NCBI GenBank assembly: GCA_019638385.1
Contig: JAHBTW010000004.1
Location: 186,001 to 250,000 of the forward strand
Length of the DNA: 64,000 bases
DNA from: Saprospiraceae bacterium
GTDB lineage: Bacteria > Bacteroidota > Bacteroidia > Chitinophagales > Saprospiraceae
Reading direction: 5' to 3'
Of the stretch, positions 52,695-61,158 are shown piece after piece. How positions within the stretch are numbered: position 1 is the stretch's first letter; the number at the start of each line of letters is the position of its first letter. Both the position numbers and the translations under genes were made by a program. The notes beneath the pieces were generated by a model. It made no database searches, was not told where the DNA came from, and saw only the letters and a program-made list of their open reading frames with translations.

Positions 52695-52941
52695 GTGCCG
52701 GATGATCGTCGAGGAATCGTTGGGCGCCGCGTTTTTTAATTTTTTGTTCCAGTGTTCGGGCTTCTTCTTTAGACATAGGGTTGCTGTGCCAAACGGCCTG
52801 CCATGGCGTACCGTTTCGGGTGGAAGTGTTCAGCCCAAGGTTGTGGAAATGGAGTCGTTTTTCAGGATCGGAGGACATCCCGATGTAGAAGCGGCCATGT
52901 TTTTGGCTTTGAATGATATAGACCTGGAAGGTTTCGGTCAT
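52690..52941 (-). CDS. Small GIY-YIG domain nuclease
   Basis: An 83-residue single-domain GIY-YIG protein of the UPF0213/YhbQ-like size. Strand motifs VYIIQS and FYIGMS give the GIY and YIG elements. The catalytic Arg lies in DPEKRLHFHN, and a Glu comes near the end in MSKEEARTLEQKI. These domains nick or cut DNA. The gene follows tRNA-Pro on the same strand, beginning right behind the tRNA terminator's T run. Its stop codon (TAG) lies inside the GGTAG of the tRNA-Pro remnant. It therefore sits between two copies of the same tRNA. Whether it is a mobile, tRNA-targeting nuclease is inference. Confidence 0.88.
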   Translation of the reverse strand: MTETFQVYIIQSQKHGRFYIGMSSDPEKRLHFHNLGLNTSTRNGTPWQAVWHSNPMSKEEARTLEQKIKKRGAQRFLDDHPAR

Positions 52942-52973
52942 AAAAAGGAAGGCCGCATCTTTTGGATGCGGCC
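52942..52973 (-). terminator. Terminator of tRNA-Pro
   Basis: Nine-base arms GGCCGCATC (52951-52959) and GATGCGGCC (52965-52973) with loop of five. On the minus strand TTCCTTTTT follows, directly joined to the ATG of the GIY-YIG gene. Confidence 0.85.
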
Positions 52974-52984
52974 TGTGATGGTTG

Positions 52985-53058
52985 TCGGGGCGACAGGATT
53001 TGAACCTGCGACCACACGCCCCCCAGACGTGTACTCTACCAAGCTGAGCTACGCCCCG
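52985..53058 (-). tRNA. tRNA-Pro (anticodon GGG)
   Basis: A full cloverleaf of 74 bases can be drawn. The acceptor is CGGGGCG/CGCCCCG, the D arm GCTC/GAGT, the anticodon stem CACGT/GCGTG with loop CTGGGGG (anticodon GGG), and the T arm GCAGG-TTCAAAT-CCTGT. The C1-G72 pair and A73 are the identity elements of bacterial tRNA-Pro. CCA is not encoded. Confidence 0.95.
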
Positions 53059-53177
53059 ATTAGAAAAAATGTGGGTACTCTACCAACCACGCCGATGGCG
53101 TGGTACGCCCCGATTAGAAAAAATGTGGGTACTCTACCAACCACGCCGATGGCGTGGTACGCCCCGATTAGAAAAAA
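53051..53177. repeat. 54-bp tandem repeats made of tRNA-Pro pieces and a palindrome
   Basis: The unit starting ACGCCCCGATTAGAAAAAAT repeats at 53051, 53105 and (partial) 53159. On the minus strand each full unit reads CGGGGCGTA (tRNA-Pro positions 1-9), then CCACGCCATCGGCGTGG, then TTGGTAGAGTAC (tRNA-Pro D loop to position 27), then a T-rich spacer. The palindrome replaces exactly the GCTCAGC of the D arm. The first unit's left end is the genuine tRNA-Pro 5' end. Confidence 0.9.
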
Positions 53178-53222
53178 GTGCGGGAACAAGCCCCGAATGT
53201 TATTTCGCGCGCCCTGAAAGGG

Positions 53223-53297
53223 TGGGTAATACAGGACTCGAACCTGTGACCTCTGCTCTGTCAAAGCAGCGCTCTAAACCACCTGAGCTAATTACCC
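53223..53297 (-). tRNA. tRNA-Val (anticodon GAC)
   Basis: 75-base cloverleaf: acceptor GGGTAAT/ATTACCC, D arm GCTC/GAGC, anticodon stem CTGCT/AGCAG with loop TTGACAG (anticodon GAC), T arm ACAGG-TTCGAGT-CCTGT, discriminator A. CCA is not encoded. It precedes tRNA-Pro on the same transcript, with the tandem repeats between them. Confidence 0.95.
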
Positions 53298-53355
53298 TCG
53301 TTCTTTACGGGCGGGTTTTTCTATGCCGATTTGAGCTTTTCTTTTAAAGCGGCTG

Positions 53356-53387
53356 CAAAAATAGACTCTTTCACGGATTCTCACAAC
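53356..53387 (-). promoter_or_regulatory. Promoter of the tRNA-Val/tRNA-Pro unit
   Basis: On the minus strand GTTG (53387-53384) and TATTTTTG (53363-53356, exact TAnnTTTG) are 20 bases apart, about 60 bases before tRNA-Val. Confidence 0.6.
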
Positions 53388-53598
53388 ATGCGACGGAATA
53401 TTTTATATCGGCTTTTCTCGTCGCCGGAAGGCATCGGTTGATCCGCGTTGAGCGGTGGGCCGTCGGAAATCCAGTTTTTTGTGCAACATATTATGAGGAG
53501 GGGTAGTTAGGTGAGTGGAGTTTTTTCATACTAATTTAATTTTGAGGTCGTGATTATGTCGCGACCTTTTTAGTTTTTTTCAAGCGGCTTGAGATGCG
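53388..53598. other. Intergenic stretch with one hairpin
   Basis: No gene is recognised between the tRNA promoter and the next gene. The only structure is the hairpin at 53545-53579. Confidence 0.5.
53545..53579 (+). terminator. Terminator-like hairpin of unclear use
   Basis: AGGTCGTGA (53545-53553) pairs with TCGCGACCT (53559-53567, one G-T pair), followed by TTTTAGTTTTTTT on the plus strand. No plus-strand gene precedes it. It may instead work as part of the convergent region, or be a remnant. Confidence 0.45.
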
Positions 53599-53976
53599 CT
53601 AATCATTTCTTGAGATAAACCGCCGGAAACTGCTCTTCATGTTCTCGAAATCTGTGTGGAACTGCTGAATTTGAACCCGGAGGGCCTCATGCTCCTTTAT
53701 ACTTTCTTGGTTGTCAATGAGCGGATCATCGGCGAGCTGTTTTTCGTGTAATGCGATCTGCCTTCGAAAGCCTTCTATGTGTTCCAATTTTCGATTTAGA
53801 ATGCGCCTGTACTCATCCACATGTTCGATGATGGAAAGCTGATCTGCGTGCTGATTGAGCACATGCGCCAGTTCAGTTTCAAAAACTTTGATCTCGTATT
53901 GGAAAAAATCCAATTGGCCGGTCCAGTCTGAATAATCAGCATGGAGGGGAATAATGTCTTGCATATCAGGAGCCAT
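53599..53976 (-). CDS. Small coiled-coil protein, unknown function
   Basis: About 125 residues (ATG at 53976, or at 53964), mostly helical: TGQLDFFQYEIKVFETELAHVL, EYRRILNRKLEHIEGFRRQIALHEKQL and a C-terminal helix with Arg. There is no signal peptide. Small cytosolic coiled-coil proteins of this kind occur in many Bacteroidota without assigned function. It is downstream of the MscS gene on the same strand by about 60 bases, so it may be cotranscribed. Confidence 0.65.
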   Translation of the reverse strand: MAPDMQDIIPLHADYSDWTGQLDFFQYEIKVFETELAHVLNQHADQLSIIEHVDEYRRILNRKLEHIEGFRRQIALHEKQLADDPLIDNQESIKEHEALRVQIQQFHTDFENMKSSFRRFISRND

Positions 53977-54036
53977 AAGCGGAAGTATTTGCGGAAGCAA
54001 AATACGCCTTTCGCTATGGGCGGAGCATGACTTTTG

Positions 54037-54918
54037 TCATTCGGGTTTTTGAAGATTATCAGAAGAAGGCAAATTGCGATGGATGACATTCCGATACGGG
54101 AAGGGAATTTCAATACCCTCAGCATCATAGCGCTTTTTGACAGATTCCAGCAGGTCGCAGCCTATGACGAACGCCTCGGCCTGATTGTTGGCCCACACCC
54201 ATGCGCGCAGGGTTACGGCGTATTCGCCGAGGGCAATGACTCTTACTACCACATCGTCCGCTCCTTTTTTTATATCTTCAGGCTTTCTCATATCAACATG
54301 GAGAGGGTGGCGTTCTGCTTCCTCGCGCAAGATGGCTTTGGCTTTGTCAATATCGGCGCCGTAACCAATGGATATTTCTACCCATTTACAGATGTTGTCG
54401 TCGCTGAAGTCAGAATTAACAATAACCTCTTGATTCATCACGGAGTTGGGAATGATGATGCGCCGGTTTTCAAAATCGCGAATGACCGTGTGCCGCAACG
54501 TGATGTCTTCCACTACGCCGGATAAATTGTCGCGCACGCGCAAGCGGTCGTTTACCCGAAAGGGTTTGAACATAATGATAAAAACACCGCTGATGAGATT
54601 GCTGAGCGCATTTTGAGAAGCAAAACCTATGGCTACTGCCAGAATACCCGCGCCCGCCAGCATCGAAGTGGCCACGGTACGAAGCGGCGGCATCATAAAT
54701 ACAGCCATGCTGAACCCCACAATGTAGAGTACCGCCGTGATGAAGTGCCGGAGAAACTGATAATTGGTAGGGTCGTTTCGCATGATCAGGGAAGACCTGC
54801 GGATAAAACTGCTGAAAACCCGGTTGAATAAAAAGGTGACAATGAATGTACCCGCCACAATGGTCAGGAACACTACAAGGTTTTGAAGGTCTATGCCTTT
54901 AAAGAGTTCTTTCTCCAT
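54037..54918 (-). CDS. Small-conductance mechanosensitive channel (MscS family)
   Basis: A 293-residue inner membrane channel. Three N-terminal helices include the pore helix with the Gly/Ala-rich ILAVAIGFASQNALSNLISGVFI. The beta domain begins FRVNDRLRVRDNLSGVVEDITLRHTVIRDFENRRIIIPNS, the MscS signature, and the C-terminal alpha/beta domain follows. It releases solutes on osmotic downshock. It lies 119 bases downstream of the V-ATPase operon with no clear terminator between. Confidence 0.94.
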   Translation of the reverse strand: MEKELFKGIDLQNLVVFLTIVAGTFIVTFLFNRVFSSFIRRSSLIMRNDPTNYQFLRHFITAVLYIVGFSMAVFMMPPLRTVATSMLAGAGILAVAIGFASQNALSNLISGVFIIMFKPFRVNDRLRVRDNLSGVVEDITLRHTVIRDFENRRIIIPNSVMNQEVIVNSDFSDDNICKWVEISIGYGADIDKAKAILREEAERHPLHVDMRKPEDIKKGADDVVVRVIALGEYAVTLRAWVWANNQAEAFVIGCDLLESVKKRYDAEGIEIPFPYRNVIHRNLPSSDNLQKPE

Positions 54919-55037
54919 GCTTTTTTTTATTCATCCAACAGCGGCCCCGGCATTTCTGTTTCGGTAGCCGTACTCCGGGACTAACCGGATACGCCGTTAT
55001 TTTTTTGTACTCAAAATAAAAGCAGCCGTTGAAAAAT

Positions 55038-55499
<462 letters not shown>

Positions 55500-57320
55500 T
55501 TAAACGTTTTGAATGTTTTTGTTTTGTTGTTTTTTTCTCGAAGCAAAAGGCTCGTAGGCTTTTCCGCCACCCTCAAAACCGGCATTTTTGTAGAACTCTA
55601 CAAAGGTAAGTCGCATGGGGTGAACGAAAGAGCCGAGCGATGAAATAAGCAAATTGGCGCCGTGTCCCACAATCAGGAAAAGCACAAATAGTATAGGCCC
55701 CAGTACCGGCATGATGCCCTTCATCTGCAGGGCAATGTCGTTGATCACAAAGCCGAGGATAGCACTGGAAATGCCGAGGGCAAACAAGCGAACGTAACTG
55801 AGTAAATCCCCGAAGAACCCGGTGATGCCGTACAAGTCCCACAAGCCTTTACCCACCCGGCTCAAGATATTGCCTTTGGGCATGCTGAAAAAGACGATGA
55901 GCGCTACGCCGCCCCATGCGGTCCAGGAGGAATACGGTACGACAAGTTTCAACAGGCCGATGTCTAACAGGCTTAACAGCAGGATGATCCATCCCAAAGG
56001 CGGCAACCCATAAGCAAGGCTGTATTGCCGCGCGCGATTGACCGCCTGTATTGCCAGCCCGAATAGCGTTTGAATAAGGCCCAATACCAATGCCAGATTG
56101 AAAGCCTGCTTGCTGTCTATCATGATAGTGCGCGCATTGCCCAACCAGGCATAGTCAGCCTGCAAGAGATTGATGCCAAACACAGTGCCCGTCAATATGC
56201 CGAACAGAATAGTGGCTGCTCCGAGGAAATGCGCCAGCGTGAGAAAAGGCTTTAGTTCCGCTGATGCTCTGGACCGGTACAGCAAAGTGCCGACCAGAAT
56301 GACAACGCCGTAGCCGGCATCGCCGAGGCAAAATCCGAAAAACAGCATAAAAAACGGCGCGAAGAAAGGCGTCAGATCCAACTCGCCATAAGAGGGTAGG
56401 GCAAAGAGTTTACTGATCGGCTCAAAAAATTTGGCAAAGCGTCCATTTTTCAAGAGTACCGGCGGATGATCTTCCGGGGTCGGATTTTCGGGCCAAAACA
56501 CGATGGGCCGGTTTGCGAAAGCGGCTTTCAGTTGGTCTTCTACCGGCCGGGGCACGAAGCCCTCCAGTACCATTACGGCGCCCTCGGCGGCATCGCCGGT
56601 GTGGCGTATCACTTGTTCGCGGTCGGTGTGTTCCTGCAAATCGGCTTTTACGGCTTCCAGCACACCGAGATTGGCGGCAAAATGGTCTAAGGTCTGTTCC
56701 AGCGCAGCGATATGTGCCTCTACTTCTTTCACAGAAGCGCGCACACTGACCGGGTCGTGCTGCGGCGGAGGCAGTTGCTCTGCATCTAATTCGGGGCGTT
56801 CGCCGGGTTGGTGCAGGATGACGAAGTAGGCGTCCGGCGGCACTTGATTAATGATGAAAAGGCAATTATTTGTTTCCCATTCCTGCTGAAACTTCCGCAC
56901 CGGGCAGGTGAAAAAACTGCACTCCCAGCCGGCCTGGGTTATTTGTTGCAAGGTTTCTAATGAAAACTCTCCCCAGGGCGCCAGACTGTTCAATTCTTTG
57001 TTGAGGATTTGCAATTGCTGCCGGGTGTTTTCCAATTCTTCCTGCACAGCCCATATACGGCGAGCCATCTCCGGGCCGGTGTACCCCAAAGCGGCCGTTT
57101 CGGCAATCAGCGTCTCTTTCTCTTTTTTGCGACTCCCCACCAACTTCAATGCGGATTCTACGTCTTTGAGCCGGCGCTCCTGCTCACTGATTTCTTCCTG
57201 CGGAGGTAAATCCTTTTTTTGCTGCACATGCAATACGCCCGAAGCTCTCAACTCTTCGAGAAATCCCCCGTAGTCCGCCGGATGGACCAAAAAAACGTAT
57301 TTGCGCATCGGTACTATCAT
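55500..57320 (-). CDS. V/A-type ATPase subunit I (membrane stator)
   Basis: A 606-residue protein with a cytoplasmic N-terminal half and seven to eight C-terminal membrane helices. Helical arms (EISEQERRLKDVESAL) are typical. The membrane part starts near PFFAPFFMLFFGFCLGDAGYG and includes the functional region GDLLSYVRLFALGISSAILG, where the key Arg of the half-channel (YVRLFAL) resides. The stator links to E subunits and forms the ion path with the K ring. It is separated from atpD by a 67-base junction containing an inverted repeat. Confidence 0.92.
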   Translation of the reverse strand: MIVPMRKYVFLVHPADYGGFLEELRASGVLHVQQKKDLPPQEEISEQERRLKDVESALKLVGSRKKEKETLIAETAALGYTGPEMARRIWAVQEELENTRQQLQILNKELNSLAPWGEFSLETLQQITQAGWECSFFTCPVRKFQQEWETNNCLFIINQVPPDAYFVILHQPGERPELDAEQLPPPQHDPVSVRASVKEVEAHIAALEQTLDHFAANLGVLEAVKADLQEHTDREQVIRHTGDAAEGAVMVLEGFVPRPVEDQLKAAFANRPIVFWPENPTPEDHPPVLLKNGRFAKFFEPISKLFALPSYGELDLTPFFAPFFMLFFGFCLGDAGYGVVILVGTLLYRSRASAELKPFLTLAHFLGAATILFGILTGTVFGINLLQADYAWLGNARTIMIDSKQAFNLALVLGLIQTLFGLAIQAVNRARQYSLAYGLPPLGWIILLLSLLDIGLLKLVVPYSSWTAWGGVALIVFFSMPKGNILSRVGKGLWDLYGITGFFGDLLSYVRLFALGISSAILGFVINDIALQMKGIMPVLGPILFVLFLIVGHGANLLISSLGSFVHPMRLTFVEFYKNAGFEGGGKAYEPFASRKKQQNKNIQNV

Positions 57321-57342
57321 GTCTGCTGGTTTTTTGGCAGAG

Positions 57343-57415
57343 GGCAGAGGGCAGAGAGCAGAGAGACGCGGCCCTATACTCCATGTCCTATACTCTCTGC
57401 TCTTTGCTCTCTGCC
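57343..57415. repeat. GGCAGAGAGC inverted repeat at the D/I junction of the V-ATPase operon
   Basis: Arms 57343-57365 and 57393-57415 are 23 bases each with two mismatches, around a 27-base loop. The right arm lies inside the coding end of subunit D, where it encodes part of its last residues. Purine-rich GGCAGAG words are repeated. Confidence 0.85.
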
Positions 57416-57996
57416 TCCTGTCGGTTCTTCACTATTTTTTGCGCCGATTTGGAGAGGTTTTCTTCGTCCTCCAGGAAGCGTTTTATTTTCAGTACAGCTT
57501 CTTCGTAGCCGGGTATTTGTACCTTTTCGTACAAGTTCACCTTTTGCGTAGTCTTTTTGCGGGCGCGATCCAACAGGGCCATTGCCCGGAGGAGCACCTG
57601 CTTTTCTATGCCGATGCGGGCCAGTTCCTTGAGGGTGGCTACGCCGTCGGCAAACCAGTGCGGACTGCTGAACAGGCTGTACGGCTCCGTGTGAAACACG
57701 ATGTCCTGCAATACGGGAATTTGCACGCCGGCAATTTTTTTCTTGTCCAACACCACTTCTTCTACCCGCACTAAGGTCGGATCAAATTCCTCCCATAGGC
57801 GCAATACCTGCCGGTAATCGGCCATGCGCCGGGCGAGTAGTTCTTCGCGTTTATCGGCCTCGTTTTTCATTTTTTTTACCTCCATCCGCAATGCCGATTC
57901 TTTGTTTTTTAAAGTAGGCAATGCCTGCACACGAATGCGCAACTGCCGGTTCATGTCCTGCAGGGATGTTTTGTTGTATTGAAATTTTATGGCCAT
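57388..57996 (-). CDS. V/A-type ATPase subunit D (central shaft)
   Basis: A 202-residue antiparallel coiled-coil shaft that joins the A3B3 head to the rotor ring. It begins MAIKFQYNKTSLQDMNRQLRIRVQALPTLKNKE and shows the central IAGVQIPVLQDIVFH and the C-terminal helix KKTTQKVNLYEKVQIPGYEEAVLKIKRFLEDEENLSKSAQKIVKNRQ. The last residues (EAESKEQRV) are encoded by the intergenic repeat word, so they are likely an added tail. It lies 64 bases behind subunit B. Confidence 0.9.
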   Translation of the reverse strand: MAIKFQYNKTSLQDMNRQLRIRVQALPTLKNKESALRMEVKKMKNEADKREELLARRMADYRQVLRLWEEFDPTLVRVEEVVLDKKKIAGVQIPVLQDIVFHTEPYSLFSSPHWFADGVATLKELARIGIEKQVLLRAMALLDRARKKTTQKVNLYEKVQIPGYEEAVLKIKRFLEDEENLSKSAQKIVKNRQEAESKEQRV

Positions 57997-58008
57997 TTTC
58001 GGTAGTGT

Positions 58009-58058
58009 GTTGTGAGTTGTGAGTTGTCAGTTTCAACCGACAACTCACAACCCACAAC
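58009..58058. repeat. CAACTCACAAC inverted repeat at the B/D junction of the V-ATPase operon
   Basis: Arms 58009-58032 and 58035-58058 are 24 bases with two mismatches and only a two-base loop, a near-perfect palindrome built of GTTGTGAGTT and AACTCACAAC words. It fills the whole gap between atpB and atpD. Confidence 0.9.
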
Positions 58059-58060
58059 GA

Positions 58061-59383
58061 TTAAGCGTTTACCCAGTACTGATCTACAAATTCTTGTTTG
58101 ATGCCTACCTCTGCTTTGGAGAAGTTTTTGGCAAACAAATTCCAGGCGGTATTGAGCATTTCGGTCGTGTCAATATTCACGTCAATGGCGAGGAGGTTGT
58201 TGGAATACGCTTTTGCAAATTCCAATGTGCGTTCGTCGTAGTCGGTCAGGTCAAAACCATTTTCGAGTTTGGTGCGGGCGTTGGCGGCATCGGCATAGAG
58301 GCGGATGGCAGCGTTCATTACCTGGGGGTGATCGGTGCGGGTTTTTTTACCGATGACCAACTGCTTGAGGCGCGACAGACTGCGGAAAGGGTCCACGATG
58401 ACCTTGCCGATTTCGGTATCCCGGCGCAGGAAAAGCTGCCCTTCGGTGATGTAACCGGTGTTGTCGGGTACGGCGTGCGTGATGTCGCCGCTCGACAAGG
58501 TCGTTACGGCGATGATGGTGATGGAGCCGCCGGCTTCAAACTGCACGGCCTTTTCGTACAGCTTGGCCAGGTCGCTGTACAGCGAGCCGGGCATACTGTC
58601 TTTCGACGGAATCTGGTCCATCCGGTTGGATACGATGCTGAGCGCGTCGGCGTACAGGGTCATGTCGGTGAGGAGCACCAGTACCTTTTCGTTTTTATCA
58701 ATGGCGAAATACTCGGCGGCGGTCAGCGCCATGTCGGGCACTAAGAGGCGCTCCACAGGCGGGTTTTCGGTCGTATTGACGAAGCTGACGATGCGGTGCA
58801 TGGCGCCCGCGTTTTCAAATACCTGTTTGTAAAAGAGGTAGTCGTCGTTGGTGAGGCCCATGCCGCCGAGAATGATCTTGTCGGCTTCGGCGCGCAGGGC
58901 TACCATGGCCATTACCTGATTGTACGGCTGGTCGGGGTCGGCGAAAAAGGGGATTTTCTGTCCGGTTACGAGGGTGTTGTTGAGGTCAATGCCGGCTATG
59001 CCGGTGGTGATGATTTCGGAGGGCTGCTCGCGCCGCACGGGGTTCACCGAAGGGCCGCCGATTTCGCGCTCCTCGCCCTGCACTTCCGGCCCGCCGTCAA
59101 TGGGCCGGCCGAATGCGTCGAAGAAGCGGCCGGCGAGGTCGTCGCTCACGTTGAGCACCGGCGGTTTGCCGTAAAATACCACTTCCGCATTGGTCGGAAT
59201 GCCCTCCGTACCGGAGAACACCTGCAGGGTGACTTCGTCGCCCATGATTTTCACCACCTGTGCGAGGCGGCCATGCACCAAGGCGAGTTCCTCGTTGCCT
59301 ACATCCTGCGCGCGCAGGGTGCAAGTGGCCTTGGTGAGCTGTTCTATTTTGGTATAAACCCGTTGAAATGCCTGTGTTTCCAT
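58061..59383 (-). CDS. V/A-type ATPase subunit B
   Basis: A 440-residue non-catalytic subunit of the A3B3 head. The N-terminal beta barrel (VGNEELALVHGRLAQVVKI) is followed by GRPIDGGPEVQGE, IPFFADPDQPYNQVMAMVALRA and the conserved GSLYSDLAKLYEKA and LSSGDITHAVPDNTGYITEGQL. The nucleotide P-loop is absent, as usual for this subunit. The start codon overlaps the end of atpA by one base (TAATG). Confidence 0.96.
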   Translation of the reverse strand: METQAFQRVYTKIEQLTKATCTLRAQDVGNEELALVHGRLAQVVKIMGDEVTLQVFSGTEGIPTNAEVVFYGKPPVLNVSDDLAGRFFDAFGRPIDGGPEVQGEEREIGGPSVNPVRREQPSEIITTGIAGIDLNNTLVTGQKIPFFADPDQPYNQVMAMVALRAEADKIILGGMGLTNDDYLFYKQVFENAGAMHRIVSFVNTTENPPVERLLVPDMALTAAEYFAIDKNEKVLVLLTDMTLYADALSIVSNRMDQIPSKDSMPGSLYSDLAKLYEKAVQFEAGGSITIIAVTTLSSGDITHAVPDNTGYITEGQLFLRRDTEIGKVIVDPFRSLSRLKQLVIGKKTRTDHPQVMNAAIRLYADAANARTKLENGFDLTDYDERTLEFAKAYSNNLLAIDVNIDTTEMLNTAWNLFAKNFSKAEVGIKQEFVDQYWVNA

Positions 59384-61158
59384 TAGTCGGTTTTTCTTTC
59401 TGCTAATATTTCCTTCAACCCGGCCTCGAAGCTCCGGAATTGTTCCGACTCAAACTCGGAATAGTTCATTTGTTTCATTTGGTTGATGACTCTTTTGAAA
59501 AAAGGATTCACCCCTTCAAAGGAGTCGAATTGAAACTGCAATTCACATATATCCAACACCGTATCAGCCATGTATTTTTGGCGTGCCAGCGGGGTGCGGG
59601 AATCAATTTCGTCGAAGGCGTCCTGTTGTAAAATCACGGCATCCACCACTTCCGATTTCCAGAAGGTGAGGTGGTAATCAACGGTTACGCCGTCGTCGCC
59701 GAGGATATTGATCTGGTCGGCGGCTTCTTTGCCCCGCAACAGGATGTTTTTGAGGCGGCCTACTTTATCCACCCAATCGGGCGCGATGGCTTCGGCCAGA
59801 TATTGTTGCAGCTCCGGGTATTCCAGATACTTGGAGTAGCTGTCTATCGGGTCAATAGCGGGGTAGCGTTTGCTGTCGGCGCGCTGTTGGGAAAGGGCGT
59901 AAAAGCAGCGGGCCGCTTTGCGCGTACTTTCCGTTACCGGCTCTTTGAGGTTGCCGCCTGCCGGCGATACCGTGCCGATAAAAGTAATAGAGCCGCTGTG
60001 TCCGTTGCGCAGGTTCACGATGCCGGCGCGGGAGTAGAAGTTGGAAATGATGGCCGAGAGGTCCATCGGGAAGGCGTCGGGGCCGGGCAGTTCTTCCATG
60101 CGGTTCGACATTTCGCGCAGGGCCTGTGCCCAGCGGGAAGTAGAGTCGGCCAGCAGCAGCACTTTGAGGCCCATGCTGCGGTAGTATTCGGCAATGGTCA
60201 TGGCGGTATAAACGGAAGCCTCGCGGGCGGCCACCGGCATGTTAGAGGTATTGGCAATGATAACGGTGCGCTCCATGAGCTTGCGGCCGGGGTGCCAGGG
60301 GTCTTCCAATTCCGGGAATTCTTTGAATAATTCCACCACCTCGTTGGCGCGTTCGCCGCAGGCGGCCACAATCACTACATCGGCGTCGGCCTGCCGGGAA
60401 ATGGCTTGCTGCAACACGGTTTTGCCGCTGCCGAAAGGGCCGGGTATGAACCCGGTGCCGCCCTCTACGATGGGGTTGAGCGTATCAATGGTGCGCACGC
60501 CGGTCTCCAGCAATTTGGACGGGCGCGGTTTTTCCACATAAGCGCGCACGGCCTGCTTCACAGGCCATTCCTGCGACATGGTTACTTTTATTTCCCGACC
60601 GGCTTCGCTGGTCAGTACCGCTACCGTATCCTCGACTTTGTACTCCCCGGCAGCCACAATGGATTTCAGGGTGTATGATCCTTCCAATTTGAAAGGCACC
60701 ATGATGCGGTGCGGTACGGCGTTTTCGCGCACTTCGCCGAGCCAGTCGCCGGTTTGCACCTGTGCGCCGGGTTCGGCGAGGGGGGTGAATTGCCACAGCC
60801 GCTCTTTGTCCAATGCGGCGGTATAGTCGCCTCTTTTGAGGAAGATGCCGTCCATGGTTCCGAGGTCGTGCATGAGGCCGTCGTAGTTGCGCGAGAGGAT
60901 ACCGGGGCCGAGGGTGGCTTCGAGGAGGTGGCTTTGAAATGCTACGGGCGTGCCCACTTTCAGCCCGCGCGTACTTTCAAACACCTGTGCATAGGCATGG
61001 CCGGCGCGTATTTTGATCACTTCCGCCATCAGGGGAGTGTCTTTGTGTTGAATGTAGCAGACTTCGTTTTGGGCTACCGGCCCATCCACTTTGATAATGG
61101 CTAAGTTGGCAATAATTCCGGTCACTTTCCCCGTGGAGGGGCTTGCTGTATTGGTCAT
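59383..61158 (-). CDS. V/A-type ATPase subunit A (catalytic)
   Basis: A 591-residue catalytic subunit. Walker A GPFGSGKTVL (240-247), the V/A-specific bulge domain (about 110-190), AACGERANEVVELFKEFPEL, LADSTSRWAQALREMSNRMEELPG and SRAGIVNLRNGHSGSITFIG are all present. It hydrolyses or makes ATP in the A3B3 head. Its ATG overlaps the stop of the DUF2764-like gene (ATGA, 61155-61158), and its stop overlaps the start of atpB, so the three are coupled. Confidence 0.97.
   Translation of the reverse strand: MTNTASPSTGKVTGIIANLAIIKVDGPVAQNEVCYIQHKDTPLMAEVIKIRAGHAYAQVFESTRGLKVGTPVAFQSHLLEATLGPGILSRNYDGLMHDLGTMDGIFLKRGDYTAALDKERLWQFTPLAEPGAQVQTGDWLGEVRENAVPHRIMVPFKLEGSYTLKSIVAAGEYKVEDTVAVLTSEAGREIKVTMSQEWPVKQAVRAYVEKPRPSKLLETGVRTIDTLNPIVEGGTGFIPGPFGSGKTVLQQAISRQADADVVIVAACGERANEVVELFKEFPELEDPWHPGRKLMERTVIIANTSNMPVAAREASVYTAMTIAEYYRSMGLKVLLLADSTSRWAQALREMSNRMEELPGPDAFPMDLSAIISNFYSRAGIVNLRNGHSGSITFIGTVSPAGGNLKEPVTESTRKAARCFYALSQQRADSKRYPAIDPIDSYSKYLEYPELQQYLAEAIAPDWVDKVGRLKNILLRGKEAADQINILGDDGVTVDYHLTFWKSEVVDAVILQQDAFDEIDSRTPLARQKYMADTVLDICELQFQFDSFEGVNPFFKRVINQMKQMNYSEFESEQFRSFEAGLKEILAERKTD

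Noticed and set aside
53051..53177. CRISPR-like array
   Set aside because: Units are contiguous without variable spacers and consist of tRNA pieces; no cas genes are present.
52441..53217. Long open frame on the plus strand through the tRNA locus
   Set aside because: It runs antisense across the GIY-YIG gene, tRNA-Pro and the tandem repeats; its C-terminal WYAPIRKNVG repeats are only the 54-bp units translated.
53049..53347. Two short frames containing PRRWRG or FFLIGAYHAIG repeats
   Set aside because: They are translations of the tandem repeats and of tRNA-Val, not proteins.
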